Shown here: in pieces, positions 1-7,019 of the stretch
Numbering within the stretch: the first letter of the stretch is position 1
Layout: every line of letters begins with the position of its first letter
Assembly (NCBI GenBank): GCA_937892155.1
Contig: CALAUG010000038.1
Coordinates: forward strand, 1-13,928
From: an uncultured Bacteroidales bacterium
GTDB taxonomy: Bacteria > Bacteroidota > Bacteroidia > Bacteroidales > UBA1715
Reading direction: 5' to 3'
Length of the DNA: 13,928 nt
Translations under genes and position numbers: made by a program
Notes under the pieces: generated by a model
The model's input: the letters and a program-made list of their open reading frames with translations, nothing else
Told to the model about the DNA's origin: nothing
The model's database searches: none

Positions 1-54
1 TACGATGGCGAAAAGAATGCAGGACGGTGGGTGCTGATGAAAGAAGGGAAGTAG
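1..54 (+). CDS. C-terminal tail of an unknown protein (partial)
   Basis: Frame 1 is open from the window edge to a TAG at 52-54 and gives the tail YDGEKNAGRWVLMKEGK. The tail is too short to assign a family. It ends 55 bases before the wbuC-like start, on the same strand, so it may be the preceding gene of a surface-polysaccharide cluster, where wbuC genes often sit. That placement is inference. An open frame of 17 codons could also occur by chance. Confidence 0.4.
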   Translation, partial: YDGEKNAGRWVLMKEGK

Positions 55-74
55 GGACACTTTCGGGGAATTTA

Positions 75-112
75 GGAAAGTTGACGGTTAACAAGTTAAC
101 ATTTTAACAATG
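75..112 (+). repeat. 38-bp direct repeat, copy A, ending on the wbuC start codon
   Basis: This copy matches 6953-6990 at 37 of 38 positions; the only difference is G87 versus T6965. A shorter relative lies at 611-634. The core contains two GTTAAC palindromes separated by AA, followed by ATTTTAACAATG. In both long copies the final ATG is retained. Here it is the start codon of wbuC, so the element also forms the 5' untranslated region. The palindromic spacing suggests a regulator site, but it could be a simple dispersed intergenic repeat. Confidence 0.75.
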
Positions 113-526
113 AAGATAGATTCCGCACTTCTTGACACCCTTTCCTCCCAAGCGAAGGCCAACCCTCGCCTTCGGCAGGCGTATGACTTGAGAACTACTC
201 CCGAGGACAACTCCCAGAGGATTCTTAACGCAATGGAGCCCGGAACCATACTCCCGATTCACAGGCATAGAGGCTCAACGGTGGTTCGACAAGCTCACCA
301 ACCAATTGTTGTTGTGTTGCGAGGGAAAATCAGGCAGAACTTCTATGATGAAGCTGGGAAGTTGTTTGAATCATTCGTGGCTGCTCCTTGCTCTAATATA
401 ATGGGTTTCAGTGTTGAGGTTGGCCGCTGGCACAACACTGAATGCCGGGAATTCGGAACAGTGATACTGGAGTGCAAGGACGGGAGGTATGAGGCGTTGG
501 CCTATGAAGATATTTTGAAAGTATGA
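110..526 (+). CDS. wbuC: WbuC-family cupin-fold protein with altered metal loop
   Basis: This 138-residue protein matches the WbuC cupin family, small proteins found in O-antigen and capsule clusters whose exact reaction is unsettled. Seen in the sequence: GTILPIHRHR (about residues 45-54, the cupin HxH), VVVLRGKIRQNFYD (67-80), and GRWHNTE (105-111), which supplies the third histidine. In typical members HxH is followed within about four residues by a glutamate just before the VVVLRG strand. Here that stretch is replaced by a loop containing VRQAHQP, encoded by a dispersed repeat (282-305), and no glutamate stands in place. Metal binding may be impaired although the reading frame is kept. 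The stop overlaps the ATG of an HA-domain remnant (ATGA, 523-526). A diverged copy of the last 23 codons recurs at 6671-6742. Confidence 0.85.
   Translation: MKIDSALLDTLSSQAKANPRLRQAYDLRTTPEDNSQRILNAMEPGTILPIHRHRGSTVVRQAHQPIVVVLRGKIRQNFYDEAGKLFESFVAAPCSNIMGFSVEVGRWHNTECREFGTVILECKDGRYEALAYEDILKV
282..305 (+). repeat. Dispersed 24-bp repeat inside wbuC
   Basis: It shares 22 of 24 bases with 4284-4307, including an uninterrupted 19-base core, CGACAAGCTCACCAACCAA. Here it encodes VRQAHQP within the wbuC cupin loop. I recognise this sequence, which in the opposite reading gives peptides such as GELVE, as a short repeat scattered through Bacteroidota genomes and often found inside genes. Its mechanism of spread is not evident from the sequence. 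Confidence 0.75.
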
Positions 527-545
527 CCCACGAAGAAAGTTGGAA
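455..545 (+). repeat. 91-bp imperfect direct repeat, copy 1 (wbuC end / HA start)
   Basis: This copy aligns without gaps to 6671-6761 with 10 mismatches, seven of them clustered in 501-515. Both copies carry the last codons of wbuC, the overlapping ATGA, and the first seven codons of the HA gene (MTHEESW). After the repeat, copy 1 continues into unrelated sequence, while copy 2 continues into a full HA domain. A weaker match with a one-base indel extends leftward to about 442 and 6657. Confidence 0.85.
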
Positions 546-555
546 CGCAAGGTGA
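523..555 (+). pseudogene. Truncated HA-domain gene, first copy
   Basis: The ATG overlaps the wbuC stop and opens a frame giving MTHEESWNAR before TGA at 553-555. Its first eight residues, MTHEESWN, are identical to the start of the complete HA-domain protein at 6739-6969. Homology is then lost abruptly. This is the broken 5' end of a wbuC-coupled HA gene, cut where the AT-rich KAP-containing insertion begins. Confidence 0.75.
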
Positions 556-610
556 ATTAGGGAAATAGGGAATTGGGGATTCCTGGATTTATTAATGAAG
601 AAAAGTTGTG

Positions 611-634
611 CTAACAGGTTGACATTTTAACAAT
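611..634 (+). repeat. Short relative of the 38-bp repeat upstream of the KAP gene
   Basis: This stretch matches the 3' two-thirds of the repeats at 75-112 and 6953-6990 at 21 of 24 positions, including ATTTTAACAAT. One GTTAAC palindrome is altered to GTTGAC. It lies 67 bases before the KAP NTPase start, so it may be a shared regulatory site or a scar of the recombination that brought the KAP gene here. Confidence 0.5.
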
Positions 635-701
635 ATTCCAAAATTGAAATGACGGAGTGGCCACTAATACAGATACGATATTATTATAGATACAGTCAAA
701 G

Positions 702-3425
702 ATGAAAGCCGAAAAAGATAAAAGGTGTATTAATATATTCTTGAAGCATTTGAAATACATTGTATCAAAGACAAACGTGTGTTATCTTTTGCTTTCTCTT
801 ATCATAGCATTTGTATTTACCGAATACAGAGGATATTTCATTGATTGGTATGACGAAAACATTATACCAATATTAGCCTTATTCAAGTCCGATGTATATA
901 TATGGGCGGTAACAACAATCTCTGCTCTGTTTCTATTATGCATGTTAACTAAGAGATTGAAAGAATGTTATCGTTTTGATTCTCGGATTTTGTGGTTTCT
1001 ATCAGTTGTCGTAATCATAAGTTCAATATATCGTTGGTCTGGAAAATACGAGTATGTTGAATGGATGGGTTGCATATCATATGTAGATATCCTGAATACG
1101 TTAGGATTGTTTTACATAATTGCAGGCTTAATAAACAAAGGGGTTTGTATTTACAATCTTCATCCAAAGAAGGATGATTTTAGTGTTGAGGATTCTGAAT
1201 TTGAGTCTTTGCTGAATGATTGGCCGATAGAATCTGAAACAGATGATATCTTTGAGTTGAAAGAAGAAGCAGGAAAGATTGCGCAATACATTTGCACCGC
1301 AGAAAAGAGAAAGACATGGAGTTTGGCGATTACATCTCCATGGGGTACAGGGAAAACCTCTTTCATGAACCTAATAATTGAACAGTTGGAGGTGAATCAT
1401 AAAAAAGAGTTTGAATTTGTTTTGTTCAATCCTCGTGATTGCAAGTCTTTTCAATCTATTCAAGAAGAATTTTTCAATCAAATCGCTTGCACGCTTGCTA
1501 AATATGACAGTCGCTGTTCAAATATTATCAAGGATTATATGTCGGCTCTTAAACTGATTGACAATAGAGGTGTCGTAGAGAAATTTGCGAACTTATACTC
1601 TATCTTGGACAAAACTGACTTAAAGGAACGAATAAAACAATCATTTGCTTCCATTAAAAAGAAGGTCGTTGTGTTAATTGATGACTTTGATAGACTCTCG
1701 AAGGATGAAATTATGGAGGTTCTTAAATTGATTGATAGTAATGCGGCTTTCAATAACCTTGTTTTTCTAACAGCATATGATAAAGCGCAAGTCAATAAGA
1801 GTTTGGGAGAAACAAATAATACAGAAGACGCTTGTTTCGTGGACAAGTTCTTTAATCTTGAATTCTCAATACCGTCAAGACCATATTCTTATATCGCACA
1901 CTATATTGTTGACATGCTTTCTGAAAAATTGAATGCCGAAAAATCAGAAAAAGAACAGATAAAAAATGCAATTATGGGAAAGGCTCCTATGTTCAAGGAG
2001 AATGTTCCCACAATGCGTGATGCTAAAAGATATATCAATCAAGTTCTTTTAGATTATAAGCCAGTGAAAGGAGATGTCAATGTTGAAGAATTTCTATTAG
2101 TGAGCATATTAAAGTATAGATATTTTGAGGAATACAAAAAGTTATATAAGAAAGAATATATTCATCAAGGGAGTTTATTTGCAGATAGTAGTATTTATTA
2201 CTTAGATGAAAACTTGAAAGCGGATGAGAAAGTTCGGGCTCTTTTAGGAAGTCTGTTCCCGAAAGATAAAGATCAAGTAGGGAATCATTTTCGCCATATA
2301 AGAGAAGCTCAAAGTTTTGATAACTATTTTGTCAATAGAATTTATTCTTCATTGCGTATCGGAGATATGAAGGTGATATTTAATGAAGAAATAAGTAAAG
2401 TGTATAATAAAATAGATATATGGCTCAAAAAAGAAGATAGTGCTAAAGACATTGTTGATTACTTAGCTAGTTTCAATATGGATGAATTCAATGATAGTAG
2501 TAGCTTTATCCGGTTTGCAGAAGTAGTTACTTTTGTTGCTATCAAGCATCCGAATTCTATGGCATATTGGCTATTTTTTCGCTTAATATATCTATCTAAT
2601 TTAGAAGGTTATGATAGAAAATATAATTTGAATTTAGAAAAGTATAAAATGACTCTTTTAAAGATTGTTTTAAACAAAAACATAGACCCGGAATATATAA
2701 TGTTGCGAAGTATACATACGAGTTATATTACAGGAAGAATGTTGGATAGTGATGAATTGATTAAAGATGGAGATATTTGGCCTGTTTTAAAATCAACTTT
2801 TCTGGGTTATGTAAGCAAACAAAACGATGAACAAAAGAAATTGTCTTGGCTGTATGATTGCGCAGAAAGTATGATTCCCGAGTCTAGAAGGATAATTCTT
2901 GATAAAGAATGTGCATCTGCTTACAAAATATATATTGCAAAACATCCAAAATGGTATATTACACATTTTGTTAGGCTTGGGATGTCTCCTATAAATGATG
3001 AATATAACAGTGTTGCTTGCGAACCATTTTGGGAGCAGATCTTTGGTTCTGTTGACGAATTAATTAAGTTTATTGATAGCTGTGCATCGAAAAATATTAA
3101 GGGGGCATCTGTTGCGAAAAATTTTATACCGATATATTTGGCGAATAATAAGAAACCTATAGAGTTTTCAAATCAAGGGAATGTGCAAGAAAAGATTGAT
3201 AATAGACTGGGTAACGAGTATAAAATGTATGAAAAACTTAAGAAGATCCAGGCCTTTCTTGAGACAATCCCAGATAGTGCAGATGGTCTAAGTGTTGAAG
3301 ATAAGACTAGAAACTTGGAATTGCTGAATACTAAATTGGAGGAGCTGAGCAAGATACAGCTATACATTATATTAAATGGCGATATTCATAGGGAGATAGA
3401 AAGAAAAATACAAGTAATGAAGTGA
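702..3425 (+). CDS. Membrane-anchored KAP-family P-loop NTPase
   Basis: This 907-residue protein has four likely membrane helices at about residues 26-41, 64-82, 96-110 and 127-150, followed by a KAP P-loop NTPase domain. The Walker A segment is TSPWGTGKTS (211-220), with serine in place of the usual first glycine. Walker B is VVVLIDDFDRLS (322-333). A polar strand, LVFLTAYDKAQ, follows, and the KAP-typical TMRDAKRYIN lies near 435-444. The long C-terminal half is charged, helical and unrecognised. KAP NTPases are membrane-associated ATPases, some linked to phage exclusion (for example PifA of F plasmid), so an anti-phage role is likely but inferred. The gene is strikingly AT-rich compared with its neighbours, suggesting separate acquisition. 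It overlaps or abuts the following GNAT gene. Confidence 0.9.
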   Translation: MKAEKDKRCINIFLKHLKYIVSKTNVCYLLLSLIIAFVFTEYRGYFIDWYDENIIPILALFKSDVYIWAVTTISALFLLCMLTKRLKECYRFDSRILWFLSVVVIISSIYRWSGKYEYVEWMGCISYVDILNTLGLFYIIAGLINKGVCIYNLHPKKDDFSVEDSEFESLLNDWPIESETDDIFELKEEAGKIAQYICTAEKRKTWSLAITSPWGTGKTSFMNLIIEQLEVNHKKEFEFVLFNPRDCKSFQSIQEEFFNQIACTLAKYDSRCSNIIKDYMSALKLIDNRGVVEKFANLYSILDKTDLKERIKQSFASIKKKVVVLIDDFDRLSKDEIMEVLKLIDSNAAFNNLVFLTAYDKAQVNKSLGETNNTEDACFVDKFFNLEFSIPSRPYSYIAHYIVDMLSEKLNAEKSEKEQIKNAIMGKAPMFKENVPTMRDAKRYINQVLLDYKPVKGDVNVEEFLLVSILKYRYFEEYKKLYKKEYIHQGSLFADSSIYYLDENLKADEKVRALLGSLFPKDKDQVGNHFRHIREAQSFDNYFVNRIYSSLRIGDMKVIFNEEISKVYNKIDIWLKKEDSAKDIVDYLASFNMDEFNDSSSFIRFAEVVTFVAIKHPNSMAYWLFFRLIYLSNLEGYDRKYNLNLEKYKMTLLKIVLNKNIDPEYIMLRSIHTSYITGRMLDSDELIKDGDIWPVLKSTFLGYVSKQNDEQKKLSWLYDCAESMIPESRRIILDKECASAYKIYIAKHPKWYITHFVRLGMSPINDEYNSVACEPFWEQIFGSVDELIKFIDSCASKNIKGASVAKNFIPIYLANNKKPIEFSNQGNVQEKIDNRLGNEYKMYEKLKKIQAFLETIPDSADGLSVEDKTRNLELLNTKLEELSKIQLYIILNGDIHREIERKIQVMK

Positions 3426-3442
3426 TTAGAAACAAGAATATT

Positions 3443-3865
3443 ATGCACGAAATCCTTTCATATACCTCTTCCGACTTCACCGACCTTGCAGTCCTGATGC
3501 ATGAACTTTCCGGCAACATCGTCTTCACTCGCGAATCTTTAGACTGTATGCTTGCCGACCCGAACAGCCACCTGTACGTCATCCGGGAAGAGGGCAGAAT
3601 AGTCGCCTGCGCCAGCTTGTGCATCTTCCATCAGCCATTCAGCACGGACGCCACAATTGAATCGGTAGTGGTATCGTCAAAGATGAGGGGCAAAGGCCTG
3701 GGGCAAAAACTGATGGAGCATCTGCTTGAAGAAGCTGCCAGAATGAATGTCGATTGCATCCATCTGACGAGTAACCCAAAGAGGGAAGTTGCCAATGCAC
3801 TATACCAGAAATTGGGGTTCGTCAGGAATAAAACTAATTGTTATGTGATGAAAATATCGAAATGA
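3443..3865 (+). CDS. GNAT-family N-acetyltransferase
   Basis: This acetyl-CoA-dependent acyltransferase of about 140 residues has the GNAT motif A IESVVVSSKMRGKGLGQKLM (near 71-90), with the RGxGLG acetyl-CoA pyrophosphate loop. It also has the C-terminal LYQKLGFVR typical of the fold. The substrate cannot be told. A GTG at 3422 in the same frame overlaps the KAP stop (GTGA) and would add seven residues. I prefer the ATG at 3443 because GNAT proteins usually begin right before the first beta strand (EILSYTSSDF). The stop overlaps the start of the nucleotidyltransferase gene (ATGA, 3862-3865), so the two were probably cotranslated. Composition is host-like, unlike the KAP gene. Confidence 0.9.
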   Translation: MHEILSYTSSDFTDLAVLMHELSGNIVFTRESLDCMLADPNSHLYVIREEGRIVACASLCIFHQPFSTDATIESVVVSSKMRGKGLGQKLMEHLLEEAARMNVDCIHLTSNPKREVANALYQKLGFVRNKTNCYVMKISK

Positions 3866-4283
3866 AAGACTCTTCCACAAACACTCTTTTTCAACTATTG
3901 CGTTTAGCCTTGGGCAACAAGGAGGAATGCAGTTTGTCTGCTGATGTCAATTGGCGGAATCTGATAGATTTGTCTTTCGAGCAGGGCGTGGCGGCTATTG
4001 CGGTGAATGGATTGCAGAAGTTATGCGGGCAACATCCAGAGATGGAGTTGGCTTTGGATTCCCCAGAACTGGAAGACCTTAAATATGAGTGGTTCGGGGA
4101 GGTGATTCGTTCGGAGGATGACCTCAAGAAGTATGTGGATGATATCGCATCTTTAGCCAAGGTTTATTCCGAAGCCGGAATAGAAACAATGATACTGAAA
4201 GGTTATGGTCTTTCATTGAATTATCCAGATCCTTCACATAGGCCTACGGGGGATATTGATGTGTATCTTGCCAACGATAACGA

Positions 4284-4307
4284 TGGCACGACAAGCTCAC
4301 CAACCAA
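4284..4307 (+). repeat. Dispersed 24-bp repeat inside the nucleotidyltransferase gene
   Basis: This is the second copy of the element at 282-305 (22 of 24 bases identical). Here it is read in a different frame and gives GTTSSPTN. It lies directly after the catalytic GDIDVYL strand, within an apparent extra loop that also carries an ACGATAACGATG stretch. The insertion keeps the frame. Confidence 0.75.
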
Positions 4308-4886
4308 CGACTGTGAGCGGGTGCCTGCTTGGAAGAGGGGTGACGAAATCATCAGGCAGAGGGGCATTGCGATTGACTACAGCCATCATCACCATTCGGT
4401 GTTCAACTGGAAGGGGCAGATGGTGGAGAATCATTACGACATTGTGAACCGGTGCACGGGTAAGAGTGGGCGGATGGAGGACGATATGTTCACGCTGCCG
4501 CACATTTCGCTGGTAGCCACATCACTCTTCGCCATTTACTTGATTGGGCATTGTTCGTAGATAAACAGTGGAAGGAGATAGACTGGCCGTTCGTGACGGA
4601 TTGGCTGTCAAGACTCGGGCTCCTTAAATTCTTCACCTGTATGAATGCCATAAGTATTGACTACCTCGGCATTGAAGCAGAGAAGTTCCCATCACTTGAT
4701 AGAGACTTGGAGCTGGAGCAGCGGGTGCTGGAGGATATACTCCATCCTACCTTCGATGAGAAAGGCTCCGGCTTCCTCTTCAAACTCCGAAGACTCAGAG
4801 CCAACATGTGGAAACGCAACCTGGTAGCATCAGAAGCATTCCTTCCCCGGATGGTGAGGTTGGCTTGGAGTCATGTGGTAAAACCA

Positions 4887-4916
4887 ACGATGACGATGAC
4901 GATGACGATAACGAAA
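4887..4916 (+). repeat. ACGATG hexamer tandem repeat
   Basis: Three exact ACGATG units are followed by ACGATA and ACGAAA, encoding TMTMTMTITK near the C-terminus of the broken nucleotidyltransferase. A six-base unit changes length without shifting the frame. A related ACGATAACGATGG stretch lies at 4274-4286 beside the dispersed repeat in the same gene. Confidence 0.8.
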
Positions 4917-4988
4917 ACTAGCGAGGTTAAGAATCGTTAAAGTGTAAAGATTTTTCTCAGTATTGGCTTTCGGGTCGGAGGAATGTGG

Positions 4989-4996
4989 TAACTTTG
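4989..4996 (+). promoter_or_regulatory. Putative Bacteroidota -7 box and operator region for abiE
   Basis: TAACTTTG fits the Bacteroidota TAnnTTTG -7 element and lies 56 bases before the abiEi start, in the only sizeable gap of this gene group. Sequence just downstream contains TTGCAG (4994-4999) and its inverse CTGCAA (5034-5039), a central TTGCAA, and TACAT-AAA-GTGTA. AbiEi proteins of other bacteria repress their own operon through inverted repeats, so these are candidate operators. No good -33 TTTG box is evident. Confidence 0.4.
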
Positions 4997-5052
4997 CAGC
5001 GGAATTGCAAAAATGTACATAAAGTGTATTATTCTGCAAGTGGATTGTAGAA

Positions 5053-5877
5053 ATGAAGAATAGTTTTAATGTAGTGGACATATCTCAATGGGTGGAAGGA
5101 CAGATGATTCGCGGGCATTATATGTTTACAAAGAAGGATGTTCTGGATCTGTGTTTGCCCATCAAGGAGTCCAGTGTTAACAAAAGTCTGCAGAGACTGG
5201 AGGCACGGGGCGTGATTGTGTCGCCCTGGCAGAATTTCTATGTGACTGTGCCTACGGAGTACAGGCTTAAGGGGGTTGTGCCGCCTTCGTTTTATTTTGA
5301 CAGTCTGATGAAGTTTCTGGGACGAGATTATTATGTGTCGCATCTGACATCGGCAGCATTGAATGGGGCTTCGCATCAGGTTGCAATGGTGTTTCAGGCT
5401 GTTGTGACGGGCGGTCCCTTACGCTCTGGGGTGAAGAATGAGAGCCGTCTGGAGTTTACTATGAGACAGAATCTGCCGTCTGCTTTTATCCGCCAGGTGA
5501 AGACGCAATCGGGCTATATGAATGTGGCAGGGGCTGAACTGACAGCTTTGGATGTGGTGGCTGATTACAGGAAGGTGGGCGGGTTGAGCCGTGCCGCTGA
5601 ACTTTTGGTTGAATTGTGCGAACAGACTAAGTGGGATGACAGCAGGTTGCCTTTGTTGGGTTATTTCAGTGTGGCGACGGTTCAGAGGCTGGGGCATATT
5701 CTGGATTTGATTGAGGAGCACGGGCAGGCTGATGCTTTGTTTGCTTTGATGAAGCGTATGGATAAGACTGCAAGGAAGATTCCTTTGAAGCAGTCTTTGC
5801 CCGTTTCGGATGATATGCCGATGGATGAGCGTTGGAAGGTTGTTGTGAATTACGAACTTGAGATTGATGAGATATGA
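5053..5877 (+). CDS. abiEi: AbiEi-type antitoxin / transcriptional repressor
   Basis: This 274-residue protein is the antitoxin of a type IV toxin-antitoxin pair. AbiEi proteins neutralise the AbiEii nucleotidyltransferase without a stable protein complex and repress their own operon. Residues about 22-68 form a winged helix-turn-helix (YMFTKKDVLDL, SSVNKSLQRLEARGVI, FYVTVP). The family hallmark YYVSHLTSAALNGASHQ follows at 93-109. The rest matches the AbiEi C-terminal region, with SGYMNVAGAELTALDVVADY near residue 163. The product overlaps the toxin gene by four bases (ATGA, 5874-5877), the classic coupling of this pair. A promoter-like box and inverted repeats lie upstream. The gene looks intact and its composition resembles that of the GNAT gene. 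Confidence 0.92.
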   Translation: MKNSFNVVDISQWVEGQMIRGHYMFTKKDVLDLCLPIKESSVNKSLQRLEARGVIVSPWQNFYVTVPTEYRLKGVVPPSFYFDSLMKFLGRDYYVSHLTSAALNGASHQVAMVFQAVVTGGPLRSGVKNESRLEFTMRQNLPSAFIRQVKTQSGYMNVAGAELTALDVVADYRKVGGLSRAAELLVELCEQTKWDDSRLPLLGYFSVATVQRLGHILDLIEEHGQADALFALMKRMDKTARKIPLKQSLPVSDDMPMDERWKVVVNYELEIDEI

Positions 5878-6680
5878 TTCCGGAATTGTACATAAATGAG
5901 TGGCACGAGTTTGCGCCCTGGAAGGATATGCTGATGGTGGAGCAGGATTTGATTATCTGTAGAGCCCTTGTGAGTATTTTCAGTGATGATTTCCTGCGGG
6001 AAAATCTGGCGTTCCGTGGAGGTACGGCTCTGCATAAGTTGTTCCTGCAGCCGCAGGCAAGGTATAGTGAGGATATCGACCTTGTGCAGATTAAGCCGGG
6101 GCCTATCAAGCCGATTATGTTCAGGTTGGGGGAGGTGCTGGAATGGTTGCCGAACCGCTCGACCCAGCAGAAGCGGCATAGCAACAAGCTGCTGTTCAAG
6201 ATGGATTCGGAGATTCCGCCTGTGCAGCAGATTCGCCTGAAGGTGGAGATAAATTGTATGGAGCATTTCAATGTGATGGGGCTGCAGGAGGTGCCGTTCC
6301 GTGTGGAGAGCGGCTGGTTTACGGGTGAGGCTCAGCTGACGACTTATCACTTGGAGGAATTGGTGGGCACGAAACTTCGTGCGCTTTATCAAAGGAAGAA
6401 GGGACGCGACCTGTTCGACTTGTATCTGGCGTTGAGCACACGCGAGCTGGATGCGGAGAAGATATTGGAGTGTTACCGCAAGTATATCGAGTTTGTGGCA
6501 GAACGTGCGCCATCGTACAAGGAGTTTGTGCAGAATATGGAGTTGAAGATGCAGGATGAGGAGTTTCTGGAGGACGTTCAGCCCCTACTCAGTCCGGAGG
6601 TCGAGTTTGACCCATTGCAGGCTTGGCCGCTGGTGTTTGAGCAGTTGGTGGATAGGATGCCGGGGAAGAGGGAACAGTGA
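5874..6680 (+). CDS. abiEii: AbiEii/AbiGii-family nucleotidyltransferase toxin
   Basis: This 268-residue polymerase-beta-fold nucleotidyltransferase toxin belongs to a family whose members act in phage abortive infection; some modify the tRNA acceptor end. All four family motifs are visible: FRGGTALHKL (47-56), RYSEDIDLV (63-71, with the metal-binding D67 and D69), LEELVGTKLRALYQRKK (160-176) and GRDLFDLYLA (177-186). It starts within the antitoxin stop codon. The last three codons (EQ-stop) are supplied by the second copy of the wbuC-end repeat, which begins at 6671 and is read here in a different frame. The native 3' end was therefore joined to wbuC-derived sequence. All catalytic residues are present, so activity is likely. 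Confidence 0.92.
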   Translation: MIPELYINEWHEFAPWKDMLMVEQDLIICRALVSIFSDDFLRENLAFRGGTALHKLFLQPQARYSEDIDLVQIKPGPIKPIMFRLGEVLEWLPNRSTQQKRHSNKLLFKMDSEIPPVQQIRLKVEINCMEHFNVMGLQEVPFRVESGWFTGEAQLTTYHLEELVGTKLRALYQRKKGRDLFDLYLALSTRELDAEKILECYRKYIEFVAERAPSYKEFVQNMELKMQDEEFLEDVQPLLSPEVEFDPLQAWPLVFEQLVDRMPGKREQ

Positions 6681-6761
6681 TACTGGAGTGCAAGGATGGG
6701 AGGTATGAGGCGTTGGGGGAGGAAGACATAATGAAAGTATGACTCACGAAGAAAGCTGGAA
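6671..6761 (+). repeat. 91-bp imperfect direct repeat, copy 2 (wbuC end / HA start)
   Basis: This is the partner of 455-545 (81 of 91 bases identical, no gaps). Positions 6671-6742 are a remnant of the wbuC 3' end: in the wbuC frame it reads GTVILECKDGRYEAL, then GEEDIMKV and stop, differing from the intact gene at three of 23 residues. The divergence argues against a very recent duplication and for recombination between related loci. Confidence 0.85.
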
Positions 6762-6969
6762 TCACAACTTTGGGTTACTCAAAGTTTACATCGAAGAGCA
6801 CCATCACTTTCCGAACAAGCATACGAATCTGTTGTCTCGTGTGAAATACACTCGCAAGAAGATAAATGACGGAACGTTAGAGGGATGGAAGAGGGAGCAG
6901 TTCTTAGAGGTGGCGAATATGAGGGATATGGAGGAGCATTGTGGGGGGAGACGGAAAGTTGACGTTTAA
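6739..6969 (+). CDS. Small helicase-associated (HA) domain protein
   Basis: This 76-residue protein consists of one HA domain, the short helical, aromatic-rich module usually found in tandem at the C-termini of Bacteroidota helicases and also as small free-standing proteins. Visible are SWNHNFGLLKVYIEEHHHFP (5-25), RVKYTRKKINDGTLEGWKRE (34-53) and FLEVANMRD (55-63). This fits the W..L..Y...H.hfP / l..W.k..R....G.L pattern, although the usual second tryptophan is tyrosine here. The start overlaps the stop of the wbuC remnant. The final codons (KVDV) come from the 38-bp repeat at 6953-6990. A truncated twin stands at 523-555. The domain probably binds nucleic acid; its function is unknown. Confidence 0.7.
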   Translation: MTHEESWNHNFGLLKVYIEEHHHFPNKHTNLLSRVKYTRKKINDGTLEGWKREQFLEVANMRDMEEHCGGRRKVDV

Positions 6970-6990
6970 CAAGTTAACATTTTAACAATG
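6953..6990 (+). repeat. 38-bp direct repeat, copy B
   Basis: This copy is identical to 75-112 except at one base. It overlaps the end of the HA gene and finishes on an ATG (6988-6990) that opens only a 41-codon frame through the two hairpins. Copies A and B bracket the whole wbuC-to-HA segment, consistent with a repeat-bounded unit or with duplication of an upstream region. Confidence 0.75.
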
Positions 6991-7019
6991 GCGCTGGAGC
7001 GTAAGGATGTAAGGTATAG

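Larger units (their letters stand above)
3862..4940 (+). pseudogene. Nucleotidyltransferase family gene, frameshifted
   Basis: This gene resembles the putative nucleotidyltransferases of the NTP_transf_5 group. The N-terminal frame (3862-4560) contains MILKGYGLSLNYPDPSHRPT, GDIDVYL (the acidic metal-binding pair) and SHHHHSVF...MVENHYDIVNR. Near 4496 the frame changes. From there the second frame reads AAHFAGSHITLRHLLDWALF and continues in the 4551 frame to 4940. The first frame meets TAG at 4558-4560. Comparison with the family pattern suggests that a short segment, perhaps 12-15 codons plus an out-of-frame remainder, is missing between FTLP and AAHFAG. Two further oddities are a roughly 18-residue in-frame insertion after GDIDVYL that contains the dispersed repeat at 4284-4307, and a hexamer-encoded TMTMTMTITKT tail. 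The product is probably inactive. Confidence 0.8.

Noticed and set aside
3422..3442. GTG start for the GNAT gene overlapping the KAP stop
   Set aside because: Possible for translational coupling, but the seven added residues do not fit the GNAT fold and the ATG at 3443 is better placed.
4887..4916. Hexamer array as a CRISPR or phase-variation tract
   Set aside because: Units are contiguous six-base repeats with no spacers, and changes in number would not shift the frame.
5666..6392. Two long minus-strand open frames across the AbiE pair
   Set aside because: They are antisense to AbiEi and AbiEii, whose motifs are all intact; their composition (low complexity, His/Gln/Leu-rich) is typical of shadow frames.
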